Positions 16,762 to 26,262 are shown, counted from the first letter of the stretch. The stretch is DNA of 38,402 bases from an uncultured Lachnospiraceae bacterium (GCA_902788035.1 CADAIL010000026.1:1-38402); one strand, 5' to 3'. Numbers and translations are program-made. The notes: generated by a model not told the origin, from the letters alone.

Positions 16762-17841
16762 TCAGTCTTCTTTCATCATCTGGGTGAACCGTGAAAACAG
16801 GTACGTACTGTCCTGCGGTCCCGGAGCGCTTTCGGGATGGTACTGGACGGAGAACACTTTGTCCTCCTCGCAGCACACACCCTCCACAGTTCCATCAAGC
16901 AAATTGATATGTGATACTGTAAGACCAGTCCCGGCAAGTGATGCCTCATCCACCGCATAGCTATGGTTCTGGCTTGTTATTTCAATCTTCCCGGTCCTGA
17001 TATCCTTCACCGGGTGATTGCCTCCCCGATGTCCGAACTTCAATTTATAAGTTTTCGCTCCGTATGAGAGAGATATCAGCTGATGCCCGAGGCAGATCCC
17101 GAAGAGGGGAACATGTCCCCGGATTTCCCTGAGCGTACGAACAACCTCCGGAACATCCATCGGATCGCCGGGACCATTCGAAATGAATACGCCGTCCGGC
17201 AAAAGCGACAAAATCTCCTCACTGCCGGTGTTGTAGGGAACGACGGTGACATTACATTTGAATTTATTCATCATTCGGACAATATTAGTCTTCATTCCGC
17301 AGTCGATGGCAACCACATGGAATCTCGGATTCGACGTCCGGCTGTACCATTTCTTTCTACAGCTGCATCGGCTGACCGCGTCACGCCTGACCGGTGTCTC
17401 CCCAATCAGCCGCATGCCCTCCTCCACAGACATATCGGAATCCGTCAGGACAGCTCTGCGCGTCCCAAAGTCCCGGATACTCCTCGTTAGCTTTCGGGTA
17501 TCCACGCCGCTGATCCCGGGCGTCCCGGTATCCATGAGAAATTCCGGCACCGATCTCGTTGATCGGAAATTGGACGGCGTCTCATTGATATCCCTCACAA
17601 TCAGGGCTGCAGGTCCGGTCATCTTGCTCTCATAATCGTCATCCGCCAGACCGTAATTTCCGATCAGCGGATAGGTCATGACAACTGCCTGATCTGTATA
17701 AGATGGGTCGGACAGAATCTCCTGATAGCCGACCTGGGAAGTGTTAAAAACAACCTCACACACGACAGTGCCCCCGGCGCCGAAACCGATGCCGGGGTAT
17801 ACACTTCCGTCCTCCAATATAAGCTTGCGATCATATTTCAT
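16762..17841 (-). CDS. carA: Carbamoyl-phosphate synthase small (glutaminase) subunit
   Basis: A 359-residue glutamine amidotransferase that feeds ammonia to CarB. The start is MKYDRKLILEDG (ATG at 17841, AGGAA upstream). The N-terminal small domain (GIGFGAGGTVVCEVVFNTSQVGYQEILSDPSY) is followed by a class-I glutaminase with the nucleophile Cys in GICLGHQL and the His-Glu pair in QYHPESAPGP. The segment GHRGGNHPV is typical. It begins 17 nt after the stop of the upstream PEP-binding protein and precedes carB, so all three are probably cotranscribed. Confidence 0.97.
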   Translation of the reverse strand: MKYDRKLILEDGSVYPGIGFGAGGTVVCEVVFNTSQVGYQEILSDPSYTDQAVVMTYPLIGNYGLADDDYESKMTGPAALIVRDINETPSNFRSTRSVPEFLMDTGTPGISGVDTRKLTRSIRDFGTRRAVLTDSDMSVEEGMRLIGETPVRRDAVSRCSCRKKWYSRTSNPRFHVVAIDCGMKTNIVRMMNKFKCNVTVVPYNTGSEEILSLLPDGVFISNGPGDPMDVPEVVRTLREIRGHVPLFGICLGHQLISLSYGAKTYKLKFGHRGGNHPVKDIRTGKIEITSQNHSYAVDEASLAGTGLTVSHINLLDGTVEGVCCEEDKVFSVQYHPESAPGPQDSTYLFSRFTQMMKED

Positions 17842-17858
17842 ACTGTTTGTTCCTTTCC

Positions 17859-20447
17859 TCACCCCTCATCACCCATCACCACATACAGCTGCTCATGACT
17901 CAGGTCATTATAAAGTGTGCAGCGACCGCCGCTGACATCACAAATTCTGACGACCGACTCAAGATTGCCGGCATCGGGCAGCATCTCTCTAAACAGATTC
18001 GGGATCTCAAGGAGCTTTTCCGGATGATAGACTTTGGTGTGTTCGTCCTCGAATACAGCTGTGTACAGAATCCCGGCCTCAACGAGGTCCTGGAAGATAT
18101 GACTGCCGTACGAAAGCTCGGGGTTGTAACCCACCCCGGATACCGACAGCTCGCAGATCACCTCGAATTCACTGATGTCGGCAAATGTTGTTGGCACCCC
18201 AAGCTCCGGCGACGTCGTCCCGACTCTCCCCGGAACAATCAGCATCATATGCTTCCCTGAACCCCTGTATCTCCAATTGATCCTCCCTATGGCTTTGGCC
18301 ACGGAATCCTTCTGCGCGTATGGCAGTTTATAATAGGAAATAGGATCAACATACACTATAAAATCAAGGGATAAAGCTCTTGAAAGTCCCATTGAAGCGC
18401 CCTCGGAGTGAAGCAGCAGACTCTCCTCCGGTAACGACTTAGGAAGCAGGACCTCCCCAGTGTCCTCAAATGCCTGAAGCGGCCGGCACTGAAGCAGGTT
18501 AATCATATATTCCCGGTTCTCGGAAAGATTCAGAGTGAATTCTATATCGACCGGCTGGCCGTACTCCTTCTGAATAGTCTGCATCATCTCCTGAAGCCCC
18601 CTCATCATCTCCCTGCGACTGACAAGGCCTTTGCAGGAAATGAACATAACGGAGCGGTACTGGCCGCGCTCGCTGAACCTCTGCTCGATCTCGTAGTCAT
18701 GTTCAAGCAGCGCATTCTTGAGATACCGCGGCAGCTTCGGCTCAATATCCTGCAGCTGGAGTTTTTGCAGGCATTTCTTTTCTTTATCAATAACTTCCAG
18801 CTTTCGCTGAGAGAATTGATGCTTCTCCGCGACCGTGACAAAATTAGTGGCTTCCGGCCTGTCAAGATTGACCAGCCTAGGGTAAGACCCCTCCGTCCTG
18901 TCGACTGCAGATGTGCCTAGTCCCATGACAAGGCGCAGCATTCCGGCCGAGGGGTCCATCTTCTTGTCAAACCGGTACATGCTGTAGGAATAGCCGACTC
19001 CCGCGGCGCAGGGCATATAATAATGATCATAGTGTGACCCGGAGACGCGCTGTACCAGGAGAGCCATCTGCTCGTCGCGGCTGGCAAGATTCCGCCGCTT
19101 TCTGTAGTCCAGGGCCGACAGACTCATCGTGCTCGCATAGACCTGCCGGACTGCATTTTCGAACTCTTCGAGGCGTTCTTCGAGGGAGCCTGCATTTGCA
19201 CAGAACACGGATTCATATTTTCCTGCAAATGCATTCCCAAACCCATCCTCCAATATACTGCTCGACCTCACGATGATCGGATCGTGACCGTAATACTCGA
19301 GAAGAAGGCAGAATCGCTCTTCCATCTCATGGGAAAAGTGACCTGTCAAAAGGCATTCAGAGAACTCATTTGCCAGAGAAAAATACTCCTCCTCCCGGCG
19401 CTGCCGTATCCGCAGGTCCCACAGGCCATTCTCGACAATATAGGAATAGTAGACATCCGATCCCACGAACCAGGAATCGTGCGGTTCCATGACATCGTAG
19501 ATGTCCGGCCGCTTATTCTCGATGATTTTGCGAGCCAGCAGCATACCGCAGGCCTTCCCTCCGATCATACCGGTCCCAATCATGCGGTCACGGACAAAGA
19601 AATAATCCATGGGACCGAAATTCTCACGGATCATACCCCGCATCTTCTCATCCCGCGTCATCATAATCCTGCACATACGAGCGCAGGCCTCAGTGACATC
19701 AGCCCCCATCTCATACAAATGCTTGCTCAGATTGAAAAAGCGATCCCAGAAATCCGTATTCTGCTCATCCCCCGGCCTCTGGTGGCGGTTCATGACCTGA
19801 TAAAAACGGCTTGCGCGGACGCCGTCGAGGAGTGGGGTCACAGTGCCATTTGCACGATCGTAAAAATGTGGCAGGAACATGGTGTCCGAATTGCGTTCCC
19901 ACACCTTATCCGGCCGGACGTAGACCGCGTCCCCGTACGAATACACGTCCAGAAATAGCTGCGTCGTATCCCGGATCTTGCCGATCGCCTGCAGCGAATG
20001 CTTCCCGCGAATCAACGGGAAAAACGCGACAGTGTCCAGAATAAACAAAAACGGACAGGTCACGCGGAAAAAATTCCCCATCATAAGATCGGTGGACCAG
20101 GCTGTCTGAAGCTCCGATAGGCAGTCGAACACATAGAACGCGTCCCGCCCTTCCCGCTCAATCAGATTGTGGATCTCGACTGTGAAATTCTCGAATCTGT
20201 GCGAGAGCTCGATTTGGACTGTCCTGACTTCCGGATGTCTGACAACAAGGGGCGGGTGGCTGGCAAAGCGCACATAAATAATGTTCCGATGATCCTCTAT
20301 CGCCTGTTCAATATAAGGATCCAGAAAATAGTGGAACTCCTTCAGATCAGAGACACGCCACACCACATTGTCTCCCATCCTGATATTGTCGAGAACCCTG
20401 TCCATGGCAGGTATCCCGGATTTTACACGTTCAAATGCAGCCATCAT
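17859..20447 (-). CDS. PEP/pyruvate-binding-domain protein with a KaiC-like N-terminus
   Basis: An 862-residue protein. Residues 1-215 resemble a RecA/KaiC fold at its start (VKSGIPAMDRVLDNI) but show no Walker A GKT. From about residue 285 there is a PPDK/PEP-synthase N-terminal ATP-binding domain: MIGGKACGM near 296 and IIVRSSSILEDGFGNAFAGKYES near 395. A C-terminal region of about 300 residues contains IEFTLN. The phosphohistidine swivelling domain of true PEP synthase was not seen. It may be a nucleotide-dependent phosphotransferase or a regulator rather than PEP synthase. It ends 17 nt before the carA ATG, suggesting a link to carbamoyl phosphate supply. Confidence 0.8.
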   Translation of the reverse strand: MMAAFERVKSGIPAMDRVLDNIRMGDNVVWRVSDLKEFHYFLDPYIEQAIEDHRNIIYVRFASHPPLVVRHPEVRTVQIELSHRFENFTVEIHNLIEREGRDAFYVFDCLSELQTAWSTDLMMGNFFRVTCPFLFILDTVAFFPLIRGKHSLQAIGKIRDTTQLFLDVYSYGDAVYVRPDKVWERNSDTMFLPHFYDRANGTVTPLLDGVRASRFYQVMNRHQRPGDEQNTDFWDRFFNLSKHLYEMGADVTEACARMCRIMMTRDEKMRGMIRENFGPMDYFFVRDRMIGTGMIGGKACGMLLARKIIENKRPDIYDVMEPHDSWFVGSDVYYSYIVENGLWDLRIRQRREEEYFSLANEFSECLLTGHFSHEMEERFCLLLEYYGHDPIIVRSSSILEDGFGNAFAGKYESVFCANAGSLEERLEEFENAVRQVYASTMSLSALDYRKRRNLASRDEQMALLVQRVSGSHYDHYYMPCAAGVGYSYSMYRFDKKMDPSAGMLRLVMGLGTSAVDRTEGSYPRLVNLDRPEATNFVTVAEKHQFSQRKLEVIDKEKKCLQKLQLQDIEPKLPRYLKNALLEHDYEIEQRFSERGQYRSVMFISCKGLVSRREMMRGLQEMMQTIQKEYGQPVDIEFTLNLSENREYMINLLQCRPLQAFEDTGEVLLPKSLPEESLLLHSEGASMGLSRALSLDFIVYVDPISYYKLPYAQKDSVAKAIGRINWRYRGSGKHMMLIVPGRVGTTSPELGVPTTFADISEFEVICELSVSGVGYNPELSYGSHIFQDLVEAGILYTAVFEDEHTKVYHPEKLLEIPNLFREMLPDAGNLESVVRICDVSGGRCTLYNDLSHEQLYVVMGDEG

Positions 20448-20622
20448 TTGCCCCCTTTCCTATTTTCGCAGCCCGGTCAGATTTCCTTTGTTATACCGCT
20501 AAACCTGCCTCACATGCCGGCAGCTATCCGGACATGATCCGGCAGCATTGACCTTGTCTCTTTCCAAATTACAGCTCATACGTTTTCTTTGTGTTCCACA
20601 AAATCCATTTAAACAGATATAA

Positions 20623-20653
20623 GGTAAGCAGGAATCAGTGTTTCCTGCTTACC
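20623..20653 (-). terminator. Hairpin after the ammonium transporter gene
   Basis: GGTAAGCAGGAA/TTCCTGCTTACC, a perfect 12-bp stem with a 7-nt loop, 10 nt past the amt stop. Only a short weak T-stretch follows. Confidence 0.7.
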
Positions 20654-20662
20654 CACAGATCC

Positions 20663-22537
20663 TTACTCTACATCCTGCAGCGCTTCGAGATCCTCTTCTC
20701 CGGTCCTGACCTTTACGACCTTGCTTACCGGGTAAACAAAGATCTTGCCGTCACCAATGTGACCTGTATACAGAGCTTTCTTCGCCGCTTCAATGACTTT
20801 ATCGACCGGAATCTGGCTGACTACGACCTCAACCTTGACCTTGGGAAGAAGGGTCATATCAATCTCAACGCCTCGATATTTCTCACCGGATCCCTTCTGG
20901 ATTCCGCAGCCCATGACCTGTGTTACTGTCATGCCTGTGACGCCGAGTTCATTCATGGCTTTTCGCAGCTTGTCATATCTAGTGAGCTTCGCGATAATGA
21001 CCACCTTGGACATGCCTTTGCTGATTGCAGACAGAGCGGATGTGTCCAGTCCGGCTGCGGAGCTGACACCGGCTGCGCCGGCTCCGATGGCTGCAAATCC
21101 AGCACCCTGGGTTGTGCCGTCGGCTCCGATGGTTGCGCCGTCTGCTCTTACCACCGGCACAGCCGCGTCGCGCTTCGCCTGCGACGCATCCTCATAGACG
21201 TCAGTACCGAGATTCGTGTTCTCATTGACACTCATCGTCATCGTGTTGGAAATATCCATGATTGAGAATCCGGAATAAGCGGACGGAAGACCGTGCTCTG
21301 TCGAGTCGAGACCTGTAATTTCTTCCTCTTCTGATACTCTGAGTCCAACCGTAAGCTTTATAACGGTAAACGCGATATAAATAGTAATCAGCGTCCACAG
21401 CGCCGTGACAAACATACCTCCAAACTGCTTACCAAGCTGGCTAAATCCGCCGCCGTAGAAAAGTCCTTCACGGATGCCCGCCATGGCAAATCCCGGTGCC
21501 GTCTCCGTTGCGAAAAGTCCGACCGCGAGCGTTCCCCAGATGCCGTTCAGCATATGGACCGCCACTGCGCCGACCGGGTCATCGACATGGGTCACATTGT
21601 CATTGAACCATACGCCGAACACTACTAGAAGTCCGGAGACCAAACCTATGATTGCCGCACCTGCGCAGTCCGCTACGTCACAGGGTGCTGTGATGGCGAC
21701 CAGACCGGCCAGAGAGGCATTCAGACACATGGATACATCCGGTTTGCCGTATTTCAGCCAGGTGAAAATCATGCAGGTCACCGTTGCGACCGAAGGAGCG
21801 ACTGTTGTTGTAAGGAATACAGATCCGAGCGTGGGAACATCCGTCGCCGCCGCGCCGTTGAAACCGTACCAGCCGAGCCAGAGAATAAAGACGCCCAGAG
21901 CCGCAATGACCAGGTTGTGGCCGGGGAACGCATTGACCTTGGTCACTTTTCCGTTCTTATCTCTGTCGAACTTACCGATTCTAGGACCAAGCATCCACGC
22001 GCCTACAAATGCGCATATGCCTCCGACCATATGAATGCAGTTGGAGCCTGCATAATCGTGAAATCCCCACTGCGCTAGGAAGCCGCCGCCCCAGGTCCAG
22101 TGCGCTTCGATCGGATAGATCAACGCAGAGATGATGGCTGAATAGATGCAGTAGCTTGAGAACTTTGTTCTCTCAGCCATGGAGCCGGATACGATCGTTG
22201 CCGTCGTCGCGCAGAAAACAAGGTTGAAGACAAATGATGAATAGTCAAACGTGCTGTAATGTGTGAAGACGTCAAAGCTGAATCCGCCCATGAATCCATG
22301 AAGGACATTCTCTCCCAGCATCAGCGATGCGCCACATATGAACCACATGACCGTGCCGATGCAGAAATCCATCAGGTTCTTCATGATGATGTTGCCTGCG
22401 TTCTTTGCCCTGGTGAAACCAGCCTCGCACATTGCAAATCCTGCCTGCATCCAGAAGACGAAGGCTGCTCCGATGAGGAACCAGACAGCGAAGATCTCGC
22501 CGTCAAGAACTTTCAAAATCTCAGTAGTTAATTCCAT
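20663..22537 (-). CDS. amt: Ammonium transporter fused to a C-terminal P-II signalling domain
   Basis: About 624 residues from ATG 22537, which has GGGAGAA upstream; an ATG 25 codons earlier is unsupported. Residues 1-430 are an Amt channel of about eleven helices with WTWGGGFLAQWGFHDYAGSNCIHMVGG, ending in the conserved cytosolic tail (GLDSTEHGLPSAY). A Gly/Ala-rich linker (about 460-508) leads to a complete P-II domain (509-624): VVIIAKLTRYDKLRKAM, GSGEKYRGVEIDMTLLPKVK (T-loop with a Tyr) and TGHIGDGKIFVYPV. In most bacteria GlnK is a separate protein that plugs Amt; here they are one polypeptide. Nitrogen-status control by tethered gating is a likely inference. Confidence 0.95.
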   Translation of the reverse strand: MELTTEILKVLDGEIFAVWFLIGAAFVFWMQAGFAMCEAGFTRAKNAGNIIMKNLMDFCIGTVMWFICGASLMLGENVLHGFMGGFSFDVFTHYSTFDYSSFVFNLVFCATTATIVSGSMAERTKFSSYCIYSAIISALIYPIEAHWTWGGGFLAQWGFHDYAGSNCIHMVGGICAFVGAWMLGPRIGKFDRDKNGKVTKVNAFPGHNLVIAALGVFILWLGWYGFNGAAATDVPTLGSVFLTTTVAPSVATVTCMIFTWLKYGKPDVSMCLNASLAGLVAITAPCDVADCAGAAIIGLVSGLLVVFGVWFNDNVTHVDDPVGAVAVHMLNGIWGTLAVGLFATETAPGFAMAGIREGLFYGGGFSQLGKQFGGMFVTALWTLITIYIAFTVIKLTVGLRVSEEEEITGLDSTEHGLPSAYSGFSIMDISNTMTMSVNENTNLGTDVYEDASQAKRDAAVPVVRADGATIGADGTTQGAGFAAIGAGAAGVSSAAGLDTSALSAISKGMSKVVIIAKLTRYDKLRKAMNELGVTGMTVTQVMGCGIQKGSGEKYRGVEIDMTLLPKVKVEVVVSQIPVDKVIEAAKKALYTGHIGDGKIFVYPVSKVVKVRTGEEDLEALQDVE

Positions 22538-22599
22538 AATAATTCTCCCTCTCATTTTTAAAGTCTCGCATATAAGACCTCTCGCGAGAATCAGACAAA

Positions 22600-22649
22600 A
22601 AAACAATGGCATTTCAAGAGTGAGCTATCTCTTAAAACGCCATTGTTTT
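22600..22649. terminator. Long hairpin upstream of amt
   Basis: AAAACAATGGC pairs with GCCATTGTTTT, with an inner AAGAG/CTCTT stem. The arms carry A/T runs, so it can terminate either way. It lies 63 nt upstream of the amt ATG and could be an attenuator or an upstream terminator. Confidence 0.6.
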
Positions 22650-22754
22650 ACAGTGTCTTGCATTTACTTATAATTGCTTATTTGGGACGTATCAGAGCGT
22701 CCATGTTTTTGTTTCGAAATCTGCCAGCCGGCTTTCGGCAGTTCCGCGTAATAG

Positions 22755-22790
22755 AAAAGGCGCCTTGGAATTTCTTCCAAGACGCCCTTG
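22755..22790 (-). terminator. Terminator after the HAD hydrolase gene
   Basis: GGCGTCTTGGAA/TTCCAAGGCGCC with a GAAA loop and TTTTC on the minus strand, 84 nt past the HAD stop codon. Confidence 0.7.
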
Positions 22791-22873
22791 TCTTTTATGT
22801 TTTCATATTCTACCGATTACGTCCTTTCATGTCAAGAGATGAATTGTTCTTAATTCCAAACAATTTTGAAATC

Positions 22874-23680
22874 CTAAATCTGAAGCAACGACAAAAGATT
22901 CGGACAGACATCCAGCGAAATCTCTGCCCTGCGCTCACGCGGAGCCGCCGCTCTCGCCTCCTCAAACCCAGCCGCAATCTCGACACCTCTATATCCGTCG
23001 TGATTCACGAGAATCGCGTTCACCCCGCAGCGTCCAGCCATCAAAATATCCGACCGCATCTCATTTCCAATCATGACACTCTCGGACGGATCCAGCTGAT
23101 GCTTATCAAGGAGTTCCTGCATGAATCGTGGCTCCGGCTTCTTCATCTCATACTCGGAAGAAATAAAGATATCCTCGAAATATGAAGTCAGCCCAAGCTC
23201 TTCCATCTCAGGCCTTGTGAAAAGACTCTGGGCATTGGACAGCAGATATACATGCTTTCCCTCGCGCTTTAACCCATCGAGAAGGGTGAGTGTGTCCGGG
23301 TACAGCTCGAACTTGATTCTTGAGATAACACGGAACGCATAGGCAAATGCACTGCACCACCGAACAAGCACTTCATCACTCCATTCTCTGGGATTGCCCC
23401 AGATGCCATCGTTCCTGGCGACCGGCGGCGACAGAAGCAGCTCAATAAACACATCTCCCAGCTCAATCTCCGGAAATTCCGTACCCAGCTCCGCCGCGAG
23501 ACGAATCTCATGCTCATGAATGAGCTGTCTGTACCTTGTTCGCAGTTCCATCGGTTCGTACACTGCACCATAGGCATCCATGATTGCCGCGATGCGCCTC
23601 CAGAATTCGATTGGCTTCTGGTCTGTATGAATATCAATCAGGGTAGCATACAGATCGAAAATATAGTTTGAATATCTCAT
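22874..23680 (-). CDS. HAD-superfamily hydrolase
   Basis: About 268 residues. The start is ATG 23680 (MRYSNYIFD), eight bases after GAGAGGAC. Motif I reads FDLYATLIDI, with Tyr where phosphatases have the second Asp, as in haloacid-dehalogenase-like members (DLYGTL). Motif II is YLLSNAQS, the motif III Lys is in YEMKKPEPRF, and motif IV is VMIGNEMRSDI. The helical cap lies at residues 20-125. Substrate unknown: dehalogenase-like or phosphatase. It stands alone, with its own terminator. Confidence 0.88.
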   Translation of the reverse strand: MRYSNYIFDLYATLIDIHTDQKPIEFWRRIAAIMDAYGAVYEPMELRTRYRQLIHEHEIRLAAELGTEFPEIELGDVFIELLLSPPVARNDGIWGNPREWSDEVLVRWCSAFAYAFRVISRIKFELYPDTLTLLDGLKREGKHVYLLSNAQSLFTRPEMEELGLTSYFEDIFISSEYEMKKPEPRFMQELLDKHQLDPSESVMIGNEMRSDILMAGRCGVNAILVNHDGYRGVEIAAGFEEARAAAPRERRAEISLDVCPNLLSLLQI

Positions 23681-23703
23681 CGTCATGTCCTCTCGTGTGG
23701 AAA

Positions 23704-23752
23704 TAGGACGATTCTTATCACGTGAAAAAATCCACATGAAAAGAACCGTCCC
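23704..23752. repeat. Palindrome of the GGGACGGTTCTT family
   Basis: AGGACGATTCTTATCACGTG and the later arm CACATGAAAAGAACCGTCCC form an imperfect hairpin just upstream of the HAD gene. It shares sequence with the 26263 copy. Confidence 0.65.
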
Positions 23753-23766
23753 AATTCCCGAACTAA

Positions 23767-24109
23767 TTAATCCTGATATAGGTCTACTATGCAGCTCTTC
23801 TTACAGAAGCATATGCCGAAAGATACGACCCCGGCATACCCATCATCCAGTATGTCTTCCTCATATCGGCGCGTTTTAATCTGCTCAAATGCCTCCGCCA
23901 GTCCGTCATGCATCTCATTATACTTCTTGCGCACCTTTACCTCGAATATGTAAGCAGGATCGAGGGGTTTTCTCGGATATAGAAGGACATCCGGTCGCCC
24001 ATCCCCTTCTCCAGAACATCGCGGACGAGAAGGGTCTTATCTACATAGTACAGATTCTGATCGATAAATTTTTTATAATTATCATACCCGATTCCGATTT
24101 TCTTCATGC
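23767..24109 (-). pseudogene. Decayed AAA-ATPase-like / PD-(D/E)XK nuclease gene
   Basis: ATG 24109 opens with MKKIGIGYDNYKKFIDQNLYY then VDKTLLVRDVLEKG, the usual first 37 residues of a family of about 500-residue proteins (AAA-ATPase-like N-part, PD-(D/E)XK C-part). After a frame change the reading resumes at GDGRPDVLLYP ... IFEVKVRKKYNEM, the family's nuclease end, and stops at 23767. The whole ATPase middle is missing, so this is a deleted and frameshifted remnant. Confidence 0.75.
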
Positions 24110-24333
24110 CCTGTTACCCGCTCCTTTGATTTTACCTTCAGACTCTCTTTCATACAATTCTGTCATTATTTTACATGCTTTTGGGGTTTATTCCAACTGC
24201 AAAAAGATTTTCTGTCAATTCTTCGTTCGTATCCTCTTATAAAACAAATAATGCTATAATTTATTATACACACGGTAAATATGAGCGAACCGACGGCATG
24301 ATTTGCACATTGTGCGCTATGAATGAGCCTAAA

Positions 24334-24362
24334 TTGAACTGAATACACAGCTCTGATATAAT
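24334..24362 (+). promoter_or_regulatory. Promoter of the RyR-domain protein gene
   Basis: TTGAAC (24334-24339), exact 17-nt spacer, extended -10 TGATATAAT (24354-24362). Transcription would start near 24369, about 33 nt before the ATG at 24402. It is the best promoter seen in the window. Confidence 0.65.
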
Positions 24363-24401
24363 GAACAGAAGATCACATAAGTAATGATATGGGAGGAAGC
24401 C

Positions 24402-26261
24402 ATGAGAATCGTTATTGTGGTATGCGCAGCATGCGCAATCATGATGGTATTAATCGCCAACCTGCTATTGAAGCCGCAGGCGACAAAAAAATTTTTCATC
24501 ATTGCGGGCGGAGCAGCTAACTTCCTCGGCTTCTTCCTCTACGGGTACGGCTACGCGACCCATCCGCAAGAAAGCACAATGGTGGCTATTCTCAAAACAC
24601 TCTTTGCCGTCTTCGGAATGTTTCTCGGAAAAGATGGGTTCGATGACATGTCAAAGCTGCCGTTTTTTGGCTTACTTCCTGTCAAGTTCTTCTTTTACAT
24701 GGCGCATATCCTCGCTCTCTATGTCACCGCAAGCGCCGCGATGACCGCTTTCGGTGCGGGCCTCATTAACCGGGTTCGGGCTCTCACGCTCCGAAGGGGC
24801 GATCTGAACATTTTCCCGTTCGTGAATAATCACACCCTGTATCTCGGAAATGAGCTGTGCAGTCAGGGTAAAAAGGTGCTCTTTATTTGCAACAAAAACA
24901 CGACCGGCGAAGTCATCGCGAAAATTCAGGAAATGCGGGCGGTCTACACCTCGAGTGATGCCGCCTCCTCGGCGTCCGAGTTCTTTCTGAAGTCAATCGC
25001 CCTCGCGCGTATGGACCGTCAGGTCACAGTGTACGCACTTGGGGATTCCGTTTCGGATAATATCACTTACGCGCGCAACTTCCGCAAATCCATGGAAAAT
25101 CTCAAGATCCCTGCTGCAGGCACGCGGCTTATTCTTGGTGCAAATGAATACTTCGACATCTCCTCTCTCATGAACAACAACTCGCACTACGGATTTGAAA
25201 ATGTCCACGTCTTCGATGACACCGCCCTGGCAGCAAGAATCATGATTGCGGATTGTCCTCCTTACAAGACACTTTCATTTGATGAAAATGCCCGCACGAC
25301 CGACGACTTTAATGTCATGATCGTAGGATTCGGAAGCATGGGACAGGCGGTTTTGAGAGCGCTGCTCATGAACGGTCAGTTTTACGGAAGCCATTTTTCA
25401 GCCATAATATTTGACCCTGCGGAGAGCTCGCAGAGCGGGGCTTTCAAGATTATGTACAGTGAAATGCTGGAGCGGTATGATATTTCATTTGTCGGAAAGG
25501 ATGGCCGCAGTGATGAGGCATTTGACTACCTCCATCGTCACGCCGCTGAACTGAACTATGTCGTGATCGCCACCGGAGGGCAGACGGATTCCGAAATGGA
25601 ATTTTCTTACGCCAATATTCTTCACTCCGTACACCCCGAAGCCTATCTCGTTTCATGCCGTTCATCAGAGGTGACTGAGATTCGCACGGAGGTCGATGGC
25701 ATTGTCCGGAAGTCCTGGCCTCTATATAACCTGGCAATCGTGTCGGGGGAGGAGCTTGATAAAGATGCCATGGACCTGAATCATCAGTATTGCGGAAATA
25801 ACGGAAAGACAGTCGAGGAAAACTGGTTCGCGTGCGACTATTTCAGCCGCCTGAGTTCCGAGGCTTCCGCCGATTTTGTACCGGCATTTCTTTACATGGC
25901 CGGAACTACAAGGGATGAAGTGTTAAAGCACGGGCTCAATCTTACAGAAAAGCAGGAGGAGGCTCTCTGCCGGACAGAGCACGAGCGGTGGTGCGCGTTC
26001 CACTTTGCTCATCGCTATCGAACGATGACACCGGAGGAATGGAACGAGCGCGCGGCCGTCTATACCCGCGAAAAGGCAGAGAAGGGCTCTTCCAACATTA
26101 AGATCGGCAAGAATCGCGTGGACCGGACTCACGCCTGCCTGATTCCATGGGAAGAGCTTGTTGAGTTGGATGAGCGGGAGGAGTCTGTCACCGGGGTCGA
26201 TCCGGATTATCAGGAGAGGGACCGACATACGATACAGTTGATTCCGAAGCTGATCGTATGA
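24402..26261 (+). CDS. Membrane protein with TrkA-N-like Rossmann and C-terminal RyR domains
   Basis: About 619 residues from ATG 24402 (GGGAGGAA upstream; an in-frame ATG at 24384 overlaps this site). The first 125 residues carry four hydrophobic segments. A cytosolic part follows with two Rossmann-like blocks, the second with a clear GxGxxG (VMIVGFGSMGQAVL). The C-terminus reads as a bacterial RyR domain: CRTEHERWCAFHFAHRYR, HACLIPWEEL, then RDRHTIQLIPKLI. RyR with TrkA-N and transmembrane helices is known in bacterial channel-like and conflict-linked proteins; here I see no K+ selectivity filter. Possibly a ligand-gated membrane sensor. It is monocistronic. Confidence 0.78.
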   Translation: MRIVIVVCAACAIMMVLIANLLLKPQATKKFFIIAGGAANFLGFFLYGYGYATHPQESTMVAILKTLFAVFGMFLGKDGFDDMSKLPFFGLLPVKFFFYMAHILALYVTASAAMTAFGAGLINRVRALTLRRGDLNIFPFVNNHTLYLGNELCSQGKKVLFICNKNTTGEVIAKIQEMRAVYTSSDAASSASEFFLKSIALARMDRQVTVYALGDSVSDNITYARNFRKSMENLKIPAAGTRLILGANEYFDISSLMNNNSHYGFENVHVFDDTALAARIMIADCPPYKTLSFDENARTTDDFNVMIVGFGSMGQAVLRALLMNGQFYGSHFSAIIFDPAESSQSGAFKIMYSEMLERYDISFVGKDGRSDEAFDYLHRHAAELNYVVIATGGQTDSEMEFSYANILHSVHPEAYLVSCRSSEVTEIRTEVDGIVRKSWPLYNLAIVSGEELDKDAMDLNHQYCGNNGKTVEENWFACDYFSRLSSEASADFVPAFLYMAGTTRDEVLKHGLNLTEKQEEALCRTEHERWCAFHFAHRYRTMTPEEWNERAAVYTREKAEKGSSNIKIGKNRVDRTHACLIPWEELVELDEREESVTGVDPDYQERDRHTIQLIPKLIV

Positions 26262-26262
26262 C

